From positions 156,014 to 220,013 of the forward strand of contig JAITWK010000022.1 in the NCBI GenBank assembly GCA_031285295.1: DNA of 64,000 bases, read 5' to 3'. Of this stretch, positions 8,369 through 16,926 are shown one piece after another; position 1 is the first letter of the stretch; every line of letters begins with the position of its first letter. The DNA comes from Deltaproteobacteria bacterium (GTDB lineage Bacteria; Desulfobacterota; Desulfovibrionia; Desulfovibrionales; Desulfovibrionaceae). The notes under the pieces were generated by a model, which saw only the letters and a list, made by a program, of their open reading frames with translations, was not told the origin of the DNA and searched no databases. Position numbers and translations under genes: made by a program.

Positions 8369-8458
8369 GCAAGACGTTATCGATCAGCAAAAGATGCAAA
8401 CAATAACAACAGAGCATGCAAAAAAACGAGTTTGTTCCAACAAATTACAAGGCGCAAC

Positions 8459-9010
8459 ATGGCTATTGAAATAGAAAGAAAGTTTCTGCTGAAAAATGAC
8501 GACTGGCGGCGCGGCGCTGACGGAAAAGACATCCACGGGCTCGAACTGCGTCAGGGCTATCTTTGCCAAAGCAAGAGCGGCGCTACGGTGCGGGTGCGGC
8601 AAGCCGGAGATCGCGCCTTCCTGACCATAAAAGGCCCGGCGGGCAAATCTGGCTTACCGGCGAAAACAGATCAAGGGATGAATGAAAATGCTAACGCCCC
8701 TGGCTGCGACTTCAGCCGCAGCGAATATGAATATGAAATTCCGCTAGCTGACTGCCGCGCCATGCTGAACGAGCTGGCGGAAAAGCCGATTATTGAAAAA
8801 ACGCGCTATCTGGTGGAAGATCATGGCATGACCTGGGAAGTTGACGAATTCCACGGCGAAAATGCCGGGCTGATCCTGGCCGAACTGGAACTGGAAAGCG
8901 CGGATCAGCCATACCACCGCCCGGACTGGCTGGGCGAAGAGGTAACCGGCGATCCGCGCTATATCAACGCTAATCTGGTGCGTAATCCATATTCCAAATG
9001 GCGGTCTTAG
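8459..9010 (+). CDS. CYTH domain protein (triphosphate tunnel metalloenzyme)
   Basis: The 183-residue product starts with the hallmark EIERKFLL and continues with basic and acidic strands such as TVRVRQAGDRAFLTIKGP and YEYEIPLAD, ending in WEVDEFHGENAGLILAELEL. This is the tunnel-fold family that hydrolyses inorganic triphosphate or, in class IV cyclases, makes cAMP. Bacterial stand-alone members are usually triphosphatases. The ATG at 8459 is chosen because EIERKF should lie at the very N-terminus and AAGGCG precedes it; an upstream ATG would add nine residues. A loop of about 25 residues (GLPAKTDQGMNENANAPG) is an insertion compared with the short family members. Confidence 0.85.
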   Translation: MAIEIERKFLLKNDDWRRGADGKDIHGLELRQGYLCQSKSGATVRVRQAGDRAFLTIKGPAGKSGLPAKTDQGMNENANAPGCDFSRSEYEYEIPLADCRAMLNELAEKPIIEKTRYLVEDHGMTWEVDEFHGENAGLILAELELESADQPYHRPDWLGEEVTGDPRYINANLVRNPYSKWRS

Positions 9011-9015
9011 CAAGG

Positions 9016-9045
9016 TGTAACGCTTAAAGTTTATTAAGCGTTACA
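9016..9045 (+). terminator. Hairpin terminator between convergent genes
   Basis: A 12-bp perfect stem (9016-9027 with 9034-9045) is followed by AGTTTGTT. It lies right after the CYTH stop and before the stop of the convergent PII-like gene, and could serve both. Confidence 0.7.
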
Positions 9046-9050
9046 GTTTG

Positions 9051-9824
9051 TTAGTGATTGGCCGCACCTATCGGATAAAATTCATCCACATTCTGACAAT
9101 ACACTATGCCACCGCCCGGCTCGGACAGTACCGGAACCGTATCTATGGCGGCCAGTATTTTGGCATGACGGGCTTTGTCCGTAACGATCATCAAAATTTC
9201 TTTTTCCGGCACCAGCGTGATACCGAAAAACTTCACGTCTTCCTGTGTGCCTGTACCATGCGCCGCCAGAATGGTACCGCCGGTAGCCCCGGCTTCTCTG
9301 GCTTTGGCCATTATTTCATCGGCATAGCCGCTGTTGACGATTACGGTAATCAACTTATGATCTGCATCCATCTGCTTGCTCCTGGCGTTATCTTCTTCCT
9401 GTGCCTGTACGGCTCCGGCGTTATTTTCCTTCGGCCTGGCCTGTGTCTCTGCGGCCCCGGCTTCTTCCGGTCCTGGCTGCGCGGGGGCAACCGCGCCGGG
9501 CAGGCGCAGGCGCATGCCCGTCACATCCAGCACTATGGCCAACCCGGCCATTTTTTTTGGCTCCCGCTCCGCAGCCTGCCTTACAGCCGCGATTACCTCA
9601 TCGGCCTCTGCCCCAAGCAGCGTAAACACCACATCCTGCAAAACGTCGCCCAAGGCCAGAGCCTGCAAAATGCGCCCGCCGCATACGGAGCGGGCCGGAG
9701 CAACCGTGCCGCCCCGCGCTCCCGCCGCCTTGGCTATTTCAACGTAATGATCCCCCCGGTGTCTGCCAAGGATCCCGATCAGCAATTTGGCCGACCTGTA
9801 CTGACTGTTATGATAATCTAGCAC
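9051..9824 (-). CDS. Tandem PII-like regulatory protein
   Basis: A 257-residue protein made of two PII-like (GlnB-fold) domains. The first, about residues 10-110, has KLLIGILGRHRGDHYVEIAK and GARGGTVAPAR. The second, about 155-250, has KLITVIVNSGYADEIMAKAR and GATGGTILAAHG. The linker of about 40 residues is rich in Ala, Glu and Gln. PII proteins sense nucleotides or metabolites and bind transporters. The start codon overlaps the end of the DUF1538 gene by seven bases, so it is probably made with, and acts on, that membrane protein. Ligand and modification are unknown; the canonical uridylylated Tyr is not recognisable. Confidence 0.75.
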   Translation of the reverse strand: MLDYHNSQYRSAKLLIGILGRHRGDHYVEIAKAAGARGGTVAPARSVCGGRILQALALGDVLQDVVFTLLGAEADEVIAAVRQAAEREPKKMAGLAIVLDVTGMRLRLPGAVAPAQPGPEEAGAAETQARPKENNAGAVQAQEEDNARSKQMDADHKLITVIVNSGYADEIMAKAREAGATGGTILAAHGTGTQEDVKFFGITLVPEKEILMIVTDKARHAKILAAIDTVPVLSEPGGGIVYCQNVDEFYPIGAANH

Positions 9825-11320
9825 GGCTCGGCCCTCCTCGCCTTTTCAAGCGCCAAATGTTTATTTTCCTTGTACTTGAAGATCAGCCCCAGAATCTGAA
9901 TGGTAATCAGCGGGGCCATGGCGATCATCGCCACCATGCCAAAAGCATCGGTAACCGGATTGCCGCCCAAAGCCAGGGAAGCGCCCAATGTAAGCGATAA
10001 CACAAAAGTCGTTGACATCGGCCCGGAAGCCACGCCGCCGGAATCAAATGCAATGGCCGTGAAAAGCGGCGGGCAAAATTTGGTGAGCATAAGGGCAAGC
10101 GCATAGCCCGGAATCAACATATACCAGATGCTGATGCCTGTAACCACGCGGGTCATGCCCAGGGCCACGGCCAGCGCGATACTGACGGAAAGCGCCGCCA
10201 GCATGATCGAGCGCCGGATATAGCCGCCGGAAATTTCTTCCACCTGCCGGGTAAGCACCCACACAGCCGGTTCGGCACAAACCACCACCGCCCCGAACAA
10301 CAGGCCAACGGGAATCAAAATCAAACCGCCGCCGTCCACAGCACCCAGAGCCTGACCCAGCGAAGCACCGGCCTCGCTGAAGCCGCCATTAACGCCAAGC
10401 ATGAACAGAATCAGGCCGATCAGGGCGTAGAACATACCCAGAATCATCCGGCGCACCTGCGGGGCGGAAAGTTTGAGCAAAAAAAGCTGAAAAAACACGA
10501 ACATCAACAGCAGCGGCATCAGGGCCATACTTATCTCATAAGCCACATGCGGCAGGATGCTCAAAAATTTATGCAAAACAGAAAGCGCCGGGCCGCCCAC
10601 CTCTCCCGCGCCGCCGCCGGTGTGCAGTTTGTCCATGAACAGGCCCATCATGGCAACAGCCGCGATGGGGCCAATGGAGGCCAGACCGACCATGCCGAAG
10701 CTGCTGTCAGCGCAGTCCTTTTTTTTGCCCGCAGAGGCCACGCCTATGCCCAGAGCCATGATGAAAGGAACGGTAACCGGCCCGGTTGTGGCCCCGCCGG
10801 AATCAAAAGCCACGCCCACAAAGCCGGAATCCACAAACGCGCAGATGCCGAAAACCATGAGGTAAAAAGCAATCAGCAGCTTGCGCATGGAAAATTGCAT
10901 AACGATTCTGGCCGTTCCGATGATCAGAAAAAAACCAACGCCCAGGGCAATCATAATCAGCAACAAGGGCTTGCTGGTATCAGGAGCAACGGATTTCACC
11001 TGACTGGCCAGCACCTGCACATCCGGCTCGGCAATGGTAACAGCAAAACCAATGGCAAAGGCCGAGGCCAAAATCAGCGGCAGCTTGCGGCTGCGCGTGA
11101 GTGCTCCGCCCACCTTATGCCCGAAAGCCACCATACCCAGTTCCGCGCCAACCAAAAAGACGGCCAGGCCAAAAATAACCAGCGCACCGCCAATAATAAA
11201 AGGCGGGAGCAATCCAGCCCCAAGCGGAGCAATGCTGAAATGCAGCAGCAGCACGATCAGCATAACCGGGATGACCGATACGGCTGATTCTTTTATTTTT
11301 TCAACAAATTCTGAAGTCAA
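9818..11320 (-). CDS. DUF1538 family membrane protein (putative permease)
   Basis: A 500-residue inner-membrane protein with roughly 12 hydrophobic segments and a clear internal duplication. AEPDVQVLASQV and CAEPAVWVLTRQV match, as do FDSGGATTGPVTVPF and FDSGGVASGPMSTTF, about 250 residues apart. These are the DUF1538 signatures. The family is predicted to be a permease with inverted or direct repeats of one module, but no substrate is established. Translational coupling to a tandem PII-like protein suggests regulated transport, as PII proteins often gate transporters. Start follows GGAGAGC on the minus strand. Confidence 0.8.
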   Translation of the reverse strand: MTSEFVEKIKESAVSVIPVMLIVLLLHFSIAPLGAGLLPPFIIGGALVIFGLAVFLVGAELGMVAFGHKVGGALTRSRKLPLILASAFAIGFAVTIAEPDVQVLASQVKSVAPDTSKPLLLIMIALGVGFFLIIGTARIVMQFSMRKLLIAFYLMVFGICAFVDSGFVGVAFDSGGATTGPVTVPFIMALGIGVASAGKKKDCADSSFGMVGLASIGPIAAVAMMGLFMDKLHTGGGAGEVGGPALSVLHKFLSILPHVAYEISMALMPLLLMFVFFQLFLLKLSAPQVRRMILGMFYALIGLILFMLGVNGGFSEAGASLGQALGAVDGGGLILIPVGLLFGAVVVCAEPAVWVLTRQVEEISGGYIRRSIMLAALSVSIALAVALGMTRVVTGISIWYMLIPGYALALMLTKFCPPLFTAIAFDSGGVASGPMSTTFVLSLTLGASLALGGNPVTDAFGMVAMIAMAPLITIQILGLIFKYKENKHLALEKARRAEPC

Positions 11321-11472
11321 TCAGCTCTCCTTGGCGCGTGAATATGTCCCCCCGGTCAGTCACTTTCAGCCTGTTGTTAAAGCGTTCCCAAATCTGGCCG
11401 ATACTTGCCGGTCCCGCCTTTTCTCAGGTGGAATAGGATTTTATCATAAATGTTCACAAACAAACAACATAA

Positions 11473-11729
11473 TACATCGATGTTGGACGTCAGCTTATGT
11501 TCACCTTCGGTGCGAAAGACGATGCAGCCGGACTGACCACGATCCACAAGGCGGATGCAAATGTCTTTATGACCATGTCGCCGATGAATCCTGATCTTAC
11601 CCAAACTCCCGCCTATTTAAGGTCGTGATTTTCCTGGATCAATCTGTTTTTGACCTGCTCCCGATTCGGGATGAGGTAATGTTCATGGAAAACATCATGT
11701 TCGGGCCGGAAGCAACGCATTTTGACTAG
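11473..11729 (+). pseudogene. Possible decayed gene fragment, two frames
   Basis: In this 478-bp gap the plus strand reads as plausible protein in one frame (11473-11628, including KADANVFMTMSPMNPDL). It continues in another frame (11625-11729, including FDLLPIRDEVMFMENIMFG) after a shift near 11625. A hairpin with a T-rich tail follows 22 bases later, as expected behind a real gene end. Together this suggests the C-terminal part of a frameshifted, truncated gene. I cannot assign a family. It may be noise; composition and the terminator are the only support. Confidence 0.3.
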
Positions 11730-11750
11730 GCGTCAGAGGACATAATATAT

Positions 11751-11786
11751 CTCGTGACGGTACGGCCCGGTCTGTACCGCCACGAG
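11751..11786 (+). terminator. Hairpin terminator-like structure
   Basis: A 13-position stem with one A/C mismatch (11751-11763 with 11774-11786) is followed by TGTCTTT on the plus strand. It lies between the suspected decayed gene and the minus-strand UPF0306 gene. Confidence 0.55.
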
Positions 11787-11798
11787 TGTCTTTCTGCG

Positions 11799-12284
11799 CT
11801 AATCTTCACCCCGTGACCATGCGGTCTTGTGAGCAAACATAAAGGAATTGTCCGTAAACTTCAGAGTTTCCAGACGAAGGCACCATACTTCGGCAGGGAA
11901 CAGTCGGGCGAGGGGAAACTTTGTGTAATACAGCCTTAAAGCAGAACTTCGCGCTTCCCCTTCCGGTTCATAAGCGCAAGCGGCAAACTGCACGCCCTGA
12001 ATGGCGCGGATTTCCCGCACCTGACCGGCTATTGTTCCGGCAATCGCCGAGCGGAACCGTATCGCCTCATAATGGCGAGTCTTTCCGCTAGTGAGTATGA
12101 TCAGAGAAGCCATACCGGGATCATAAACATAAAAGCAGTTAGAAGCCCATACATTCCCGTCCGGGTGGAGCATAGCCAGGCCAGCAACATGGTTTGCCTC
12201 AAGAAAGGCAACAACTTTTTCGGGCGGTGTTTTGTAAGGACTTACCGCCTGCGTCACTTCGCCGCTTATAATATTTGGCCTCAT
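11799..12284 (-). CDS. UPF0306 / YhbP-like split-barrel protein
   Basis: A 161-residue protein of the pyridoxamine-5-phosphate-oxidase-like FMN-binding split-barrel superfamily. It resembles E. coli YhbP: WASNCFYVYD, ILTSGKTRHYEAI, AGTIAGQVREIRAIQGVQF and LRLETLKFTDNSF are in the same order. YhbP has no established reaction. It lies downstream of a 2-hydroxycarboxylate transporter and a UbiD-type decarboxylase on the same strand. A role in handling flavin or a phenolic substrate is possible but not shown. Confidence 0.8.
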   Translation of the reverse strand: MRPNIISGEVTQAVSPYKTPPEKVVAFLEANHVAGLAMLHPDGNVWASNCFYVYDPGMASLIILTSGKTRHYEAIRFRSAIAGTIAGQVREIRAIQGVQFAACAYEPEGEARSSALRLYYTKFPLARLFPAEVWCLRLETLKFTDNSFMFAHKTAWSRGED

Positions 12285-12299
12285 AGCAATTTAATTAAT

Positions 12300-13624
12300 T
12301 CAGTCCAGCAGCGGCAATAAAATACCGCCCAAAAGCAGAATCAGCGCCCCGCCAAGGCGAGAAGCCACAGAAGCAAAGGGCATCAGCCCCATGCGCTTGC
12401 AGGCGGAGAGCGTTATGACATCGCTGACTCCACCCATATTGGTCAAACACAGTCCGCTGGTGATGGCCGCTTCAATGGGGTAAAAGCCCATGAACCAGCC
12501 CACCAGCCCGGAGCCGATAATCGCGCCCAACAGGGAGGCAACAACCAGCAATATATAAACCGGAGTAAGAGCATCCACAACCGGTTGTAAGCTGATCAGG
12601 CCGATCCCCAGTCCGGCCAGTAATACAGTGGTAAGGTTTTTGGCGAAAAACTGAAACCATAGTCCGCAGGACTTTTCGAGGTAGATCGGTACAAGGCCGA
12701 TGCCCTTGAGCAGAACCATGAGTAGAACCATCCAGGCATAGGCGTGGATGCCGGGTACAAAATTCTGCGCCAGTTTCCCCAAAACAAAAAAGACGCCTAC
12801 AGTCGCTATACCGGCGGAAAAAACCGCCAAATCAGCAACAGGCCCAGGCTGGCTGGCGTTTTTCTGCCCAGCTGCGCTACTGGCAAGGCGAAGCATGGTG
12901 CCGTTCCCGGTCATTTGAGGAAACACCCTGCCAAGCCTGTCCAAAATCCAGGCGCAATAATGGTGGCAACATTGCCGATGGCAATGACAGGAGTTATGAC
13001 CGCCAGCAGTTTATCCATGTCCCACTGCATTATTTCAGCAAACATCCGTGATATAGGCATAGAATCAACGGGCACCCCGCTACCCATGACAGGCAGCGCA
13101 AAGAACACCACGGCCGGGGTAAAGCCGAACCCCATAAAGTACCCCAGCAGCATAACAAACAGCAGCGCCGTTATTATACCACCTATAATACAAGGGATAT
13201 ATAAAATTGCTGATTTAACAAGCACACGGCGTTCCATCATAAAAATACAACCGCAACACAAGGAAGCAATAGCGAAGTCGATAAAACCGTTAACCATAAA
13301 TGTTTTTGTCGCAATAGCTGTTTCTTCAGGAACAAAACCACACATTACCAGTGCAGCACCGCCAAAAAGCACAACAATCGGCCCACCGCCAAGATATTTT
13401 TTGATAATGGGAGTACGATCTCCGATACAAAGCAGCGCTTCACCAAGCACCATCAACAAAGGTAACTGCCCGGCCAAGCCGGATGGAAGAAACTTGCAAT
13501 GCATGGCAAACACAACAATGACGAGCAGAGCCAAAAATATCGGCCAATCCATACCAAGCAATTTGAGCTTGCTGGTTGCCTGCCCGCCATGGTTGCCGGT
13601 AGCGCCTGTTACTTGTGCCATCAC
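12300..13624 (-). pseudogene. 2-hydroxycarboxylate (citrate/malate-type) transporter, frameshifted
   Basis: Two adjoining frames together make one CitS/MaeP-like carrier of about 440 residues. The N-terminal half (12911-13624) has membrane segments and VMGSGVPVDSMPISR. The C-terminal half (12300 to about 12950) has LDRLGRVFPQMTGNG and ITSGLCLTNMGGVSDVITLS. The family runs without a break from a GNVATI helix into a loop like ILDRLGRVFP. Here the frame changes at the run of four A on the plus strand (12943-12946); one extra base in this run would restore a single open frame. It is therefore either a true frameshift mutation, a slippage site, or a one-base sequence error. The 5' end overlaps the UbiD stop by four bases. 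Confidence 0.75.
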
Positions 13625-15066
13625 GATTTGTCGATACGCAGGCGAGCGCGTTTGGGGATATCAAAATCCGGTAAGCCGCATTCTTTCCACACCGCGAGGG
13701 CCTTTTCCATTAGTATTTTTGGCGGCAACGAAGAAGTGCCGGCGTCAAATTTACTTGTAGCATCAAGCACTATTTTGGACCCCTGACTGACCGTACCGTT
13801 GGCATCGCGAACAGAGGGGTCCATCCCCAGTGTCATAAAGACATCGCCAATGATCACGGTATCGCGTTGCGGACTGAATCGCGCATTCAAAGCCCAGTCC
13901 ACATGAAACGAATCTCTGATATCAACATCAACGTCAACAACGGTAACGCGCTTTACAGGCGTAGCGTCGGCCACGATGCGGCCCACCTGTTTGCCGTGTC
14001 CGGGGAACAGTGGCGTCATCGCAATAATGGCATGGGCAAGTGCTCCGCCGAAATTCTGATCAATAAAAACATCCTGCACTGACATCTCGCCAAGCTGATC
14101 GCGCAGGGTATGCAAAATCACTCCGGCGTTCATTATACTTTGAATTGTCGTGCTTTCAGACGGCGGCATCTGGCTGCTGTAGCCATGACAAATGGGATTG
14201 GTCCGGTGCGTGATCGCGGTTATATGCCCCACCTGCCGTTTTTCCACCGGCCCCATGTAGCCCGCAAACTCGCCGAACGGCCCTTCGTCAGCCCATTCTC
14301 CTGCCGTGATTTCCCCTTCAATGATAATCTCGGAATTGGCCGGAACCGCAAGGTCTATCGTCTTGCAGGGCACAAGATCGATGGCCTCACCTTTCAGACT
14401 GCCCGCCAGTTCAATCTCGTCCTGGCCATAGGGCAAGTTCGCTACCGTTGCAAGGTGGATCACCGGTTCTGTTGCGATAACCCAGGCAATTGGCGCTTTT
14501 TTGCCTTTGTCAAACCAGGTCTGGACATTGCGTGTCCCCTGGCGGCCCGGTGAAAGGTTGACTACCACAGAGTTAGCGTCCTGAACCATGGTGCGGTACA
14601 CAGCCACGTTCTGTACGCCACTATCGTGATCTCGGGTCACTACTATAGCCGTGAGATAAGGCCCTTTATCTTTGCCGGGGGTCCAGGTGGGGGTGGGCAG
14701 AAGACCCAGATCCGCATCCTTTCCGGTCAGAACAACTTCCTGACAGACTGCGTTTTTAACAATACGCGGTTTGATTCTGCCACGCAGTCCAGCGACCAGG
14801 GTCTTGTTGATATCGTCCACCTCGCACTCAAGAGCAACCGCCACGTTTTCAACTGCCGCCCCAAACACCCCGGTAACAACCGGCATTGTGGAGCCTTTGA
14901 CGTTCTCAAAATACAATCCGAAGCGCTTTTCCATCGGCAAGGCCTGATACATCCATTTGGCAAGGCAGGCAACTTCCCATGTGTGATCAACCGCACGTGT
15001 GACCCGCCGCATAAGTCCCTTATTTTCAAGGGCGGCCAGATATTCCCTAATGTCACGAAAAGCCAT
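13621..15066 (-). CDS. UbiD-family prenyl-FMN-dependent decarboxylase
   Basis: A 481-residue member of the UbiD family, which reversibly (de)carboxylates aromatic or unsaturated acids using prenylated FMN. Visible are the cofactor and substrate region PYLTAIVVTRD, GTRNV, and the catalytic acidic segment EWADEGPFGEFAGYMGP. The C-terminal DVFMTLGMDPSVRDANGTVSQGSKIVLDAT follows the family pattern. The flavin prenyltransferase gene ubiX is divergently adjacent and would supply the cofactor. Adjacent transporter and split-barrel genes suggest a catabolic decarboxylase for an imported acid, as in gallate or vanillate decarboxylase loci, rather than ubiquinone or menaquinone synthesis. The substrate is not readable from sequence. 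AGGAGAG precedes the ATG. Confidence 0.87.
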   Translation of the reverse strand: MAFRDIREYLAALENKGLMRRVTRAVDHTWEVACLAKWMYQALPMEKRFGLYFENVKGSTMPVVTGVFGAAVENVAVALECEVDDINKTLVAGLRGRIKPRIVKNAVCQEVVLTGKDADLGLLPTPTWTPGKDKGPYLTAIVVTRDHDSGVQNVAVYRTMVQDANSVVVNLSPGRQGTRNVQTWFDKGKKAPIAWVIATEPVIHLATVANLPYGQDEIELAGSLKGEAIDLVPCKTIDLAVPANSEIIIEGEITAGEWADEGPFGEFAGYMGPVEKRQVGHITAITHRTNPICHGYSSQMPPSESTTIQSIMNAGVILHTLRDQLGEMSVQDVFIDQNFGGALAHAIIAMTPLFPGHGKQVGRIVADATPVKRVTVVDVDVDIRDSFHVDWALNARFSPQRDTVIIGDVFMTLGMDPSVRDANGTVSQGSKIVLDATSKFDAGTSSLPPKILMEKALAVWKECGLPDFDIPKRARLRIDKS

Positions 15067-15251
15067 AGCACTCTCTCCTGATGAAATATTACTGTTTAGT
15101 GCCGGACAATTGTTTTATGCCAAATGCGGCAACAAGCATGTATATGCCGTCCACTATGTACAAACCCCTTTGATCAGCTCCTTTTTGTTACATCGAATAC
15201 TACAATTTACAAGTGCTAATTAATGCCAGGCAAATCAATTATCTGAGGGGG

Positions 15252-15281
15252 TTGTGCTGTCGCGGTCAGGTGTAGTAGAAT
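15252..15281 (+). promoter_or_regulatory. Candidate promoter of ubiX
   Basis: TTGTGC (15252-15257) and TAGAAT (15276-15281) are separated by 18 bp and lie 24 bp before the ubiX ATG. The rest of the 239-bp divergent region between UbiD and ubiX is AT-rich and would hold the UbiD promoter and any operator. Confidence 0.45.
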
Positions 15282-15305
15282 GCGCTCCTTACAGGAGGCC
15301 ACTAT

Positions 15306-15896
15306 ATGTCCCGTATGATTGTTGGAATGACCGGCGCTACAGGTGCCGTTTTCGGTATACGCCTGCTCACAGCCCTGAAGGAATGTGGTATTGAAAGTCA
15401 TCTTGTTCTCAGCGCGTGGGCCGAGCGCACAATTGAACACGAAACAGACTGGAGCGTAGATGCCGTCCGGAATCTGGCAACAGTCTGCCACAACGCCACT
15501 GACATGGGGGCCACCATATCCTCCGGCTCGTTCCGGACAGACGGAATGATCATAGCGCCTTGTTCCATGCGCACGTTGGCCGCCATAGCAAATGGCAATG
15601 GCGATCACTTAATCCACCGGGCTGCGGATGTTGTTTTAAAGGAACGCAAACGCCTTGTGCTGTTGGTACGAGAAATGCCGTTTTCCGACATTCATCTCGA
15701 AAACATGCTCAAACTCTCGCGCATGGGCGTCACCATCCTGCCGCCATTGCCTGCCTTCTATAACCATCCTGAATCTGTGGATGACATTGTAAATCACATC
15801 GTCGCCCGAGCCCTTGATCAGTTAGGCATCAACTCCGGACTGACCGCACGCTGGGAAGGACAGATGGTCAACAACACGACAAGTACGTCTGTATGA
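15306..15896 (+). CDS. ubiX: Flavin prenyltransferase UbiX
   Basis: A 196-residue enzyme that joins dimethylallyl monophosphate to FMN to make prenyl-FMN, the cofactor of UbiD decarboxylases. Signatures are IVGMTGATGAVFGIRLL at the N-terminus (FMN phosphate site), ISSGSFRTDGMIIAPCSMRTLAAIANG in the middle, and RKRLVLLVREMPFSDIHLENML. It stands divergent to the UbiD gene with its own AGGAGG site. This UbiX copy is probably dedicated to the neighbouring decarboxylase. Confidence 0.92.
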   Translation: MSRMIVGMTGATGAVFGIRLLTALKECGIESHLVLSAWAERTIEHETDWSVDAVRNLATVCHNATDMGATISSGSFRTDGMIIAPCSMRTLAAIANGNGDHLIHRAADVVLKERKRLVLLVREMPFSDIHLENMLKLSRMGVTILPPLPAFYNHPESVDDIVNHIVARALDQLGINSGLTARWEGQMVNNTTSTSV

Positions 15897-16018
15897 TGAA
15901 AGATGGTTGAGCCATAAAAAATATGACGTGTGGACAGCAAGGCTGCGCTCCACCTCTTGATTTTGCAGGGAATCGTACTTAAGTAGAAAATACTAAGCAA
16001 AACAACAGGAAATTTTAT

Positions 16019-16858
16019 ATGACCAGCCAAATAAAAACCTTACTTCTGCTCGCTCTTTTAAGCGGCATTGTCATCATCATCGGCGGGGCTCTCGGCGGTC
16101 AGCAGGGATTGGTAATCGCCTTTGCCATTGCTCTGGTCATGAACGTCGGCAGCTATTGGTTCTCGGATACAATCGTGCTGCGCATGTATAAGGCCAGGGA
16201 GCTTGCGCCGGACGACGCCCCCCTGCTGCATCGTATTGTTGGGGAATTGGCTGAAAATGCGGGCATACCCAAGCCGCGCGTCTTTGTAGTGCAGGATGAA
16301 TCGCCCAATGCTTTCGCCACCGGGCGCAACCCCGAGCATGGCGTGGTGGCCGTAACCTCCGGCATCATGCGCCTACTTACGCCGGAGGAATTGCGCGGTG
16401 TGCTGGCGCACGAAATAGCGCATATCGCCCACCGCGATATTCTGGTGCAGAGTGTGGCGGCGGTGCTGGCTTCTGTCATCACCTTCCTGGCTCACATGGC
16501 GCAGTTTGCCGCCATTTTCGGCGGACGCGACAATCGTGAGGGCGGAAACCCGGTAGCGTTGATCTTCATGGCTATTCTGGCCCCGATTGCGGCGGCGCTG
16601 ATCCAGTTCGCCATCTCGCGCTCACGCGAATATCTGGCCGACCAGGGCGGTGCGCAATATTCCGGACATCCGGGAGATTTGGCCTCGGCCCTTGGCAAGC
16701 TGCAAAACTACAGCAAGCAGATCCCGATGCGGCATGGATCGGAATCCACGGCCCACATGTTCATCGTCAATCCGTTCAGCGGCAAGAGCCTGGCCGGTCT
16801 GTTCAGTACCCATCCACCGGTTGAGGAAAGAATCAGACGACTTTTAGCCATGCGCTAA
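16019..16858 (+). CDS. htpX: Membrane zinc protease HtpX
   Basis: HtpX is an inner-membrane M48 metalloprotease that removes misfolded membrane proteins. The 279-residue product has two N-terminal hydrophobic segments, the zinc motif HEIAH (131-135), two further membrane segments and the third ligand in SREYLAD (Glu204). The sequence SPNAFATGRNPEHGVVAV is typical of the family. It stands alone on the plus strand between ubiX and the convergent nadK. AGGA precedes the ATG. Heat or envelope stress control is usual in other bacteria, but no heat-shock promoter is obvious here. Confidence 0.93.
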   Translation: MTSQIKTLLLLALLSGIVIIIGGALGGQQGLVIAFAIALVMNVGSYWFSDTIVLRMYKARELAPDDAPLLHRIVGELAENAGIPKPRVFVVQDESPNAFATGRNPEHGVVAVTSGIMRLLTPEELRGVLAHEIAHIAHRDILVQSVAAVLASVITFLAHMAQFAAIFGGRDNREGGNPVALIFMAILAPIAAALIQFAISRSREYLADQGGAQYSGHPGDLASALGKLQNYSKQIPMRHGSESTAHMFIVNPFSGKSLAGLFSTHPPVEERIRRLLAMR

Positions 16859-16902
16859 TCGCCACATATTCGATAATAAAAAAGCTTGTTGGCGCAGACA
16901 GA

Positions 16903-16922
16903 GACAAAAAGGCGCTAGTGAC
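16903..16922. repeat. Probable remnant of the dispersed repeat (type 2 arm)
   Basis: The stretch CAAAAAGGCGCTAGTG just before the nadK stop matches the right end of repeat copy D (CAAAAAGGCGCTCGTG) in 15 of 16 positions. The rest of the element is missing. Confidence 0.4.
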
Positions 16923-16926
16923 GGCG

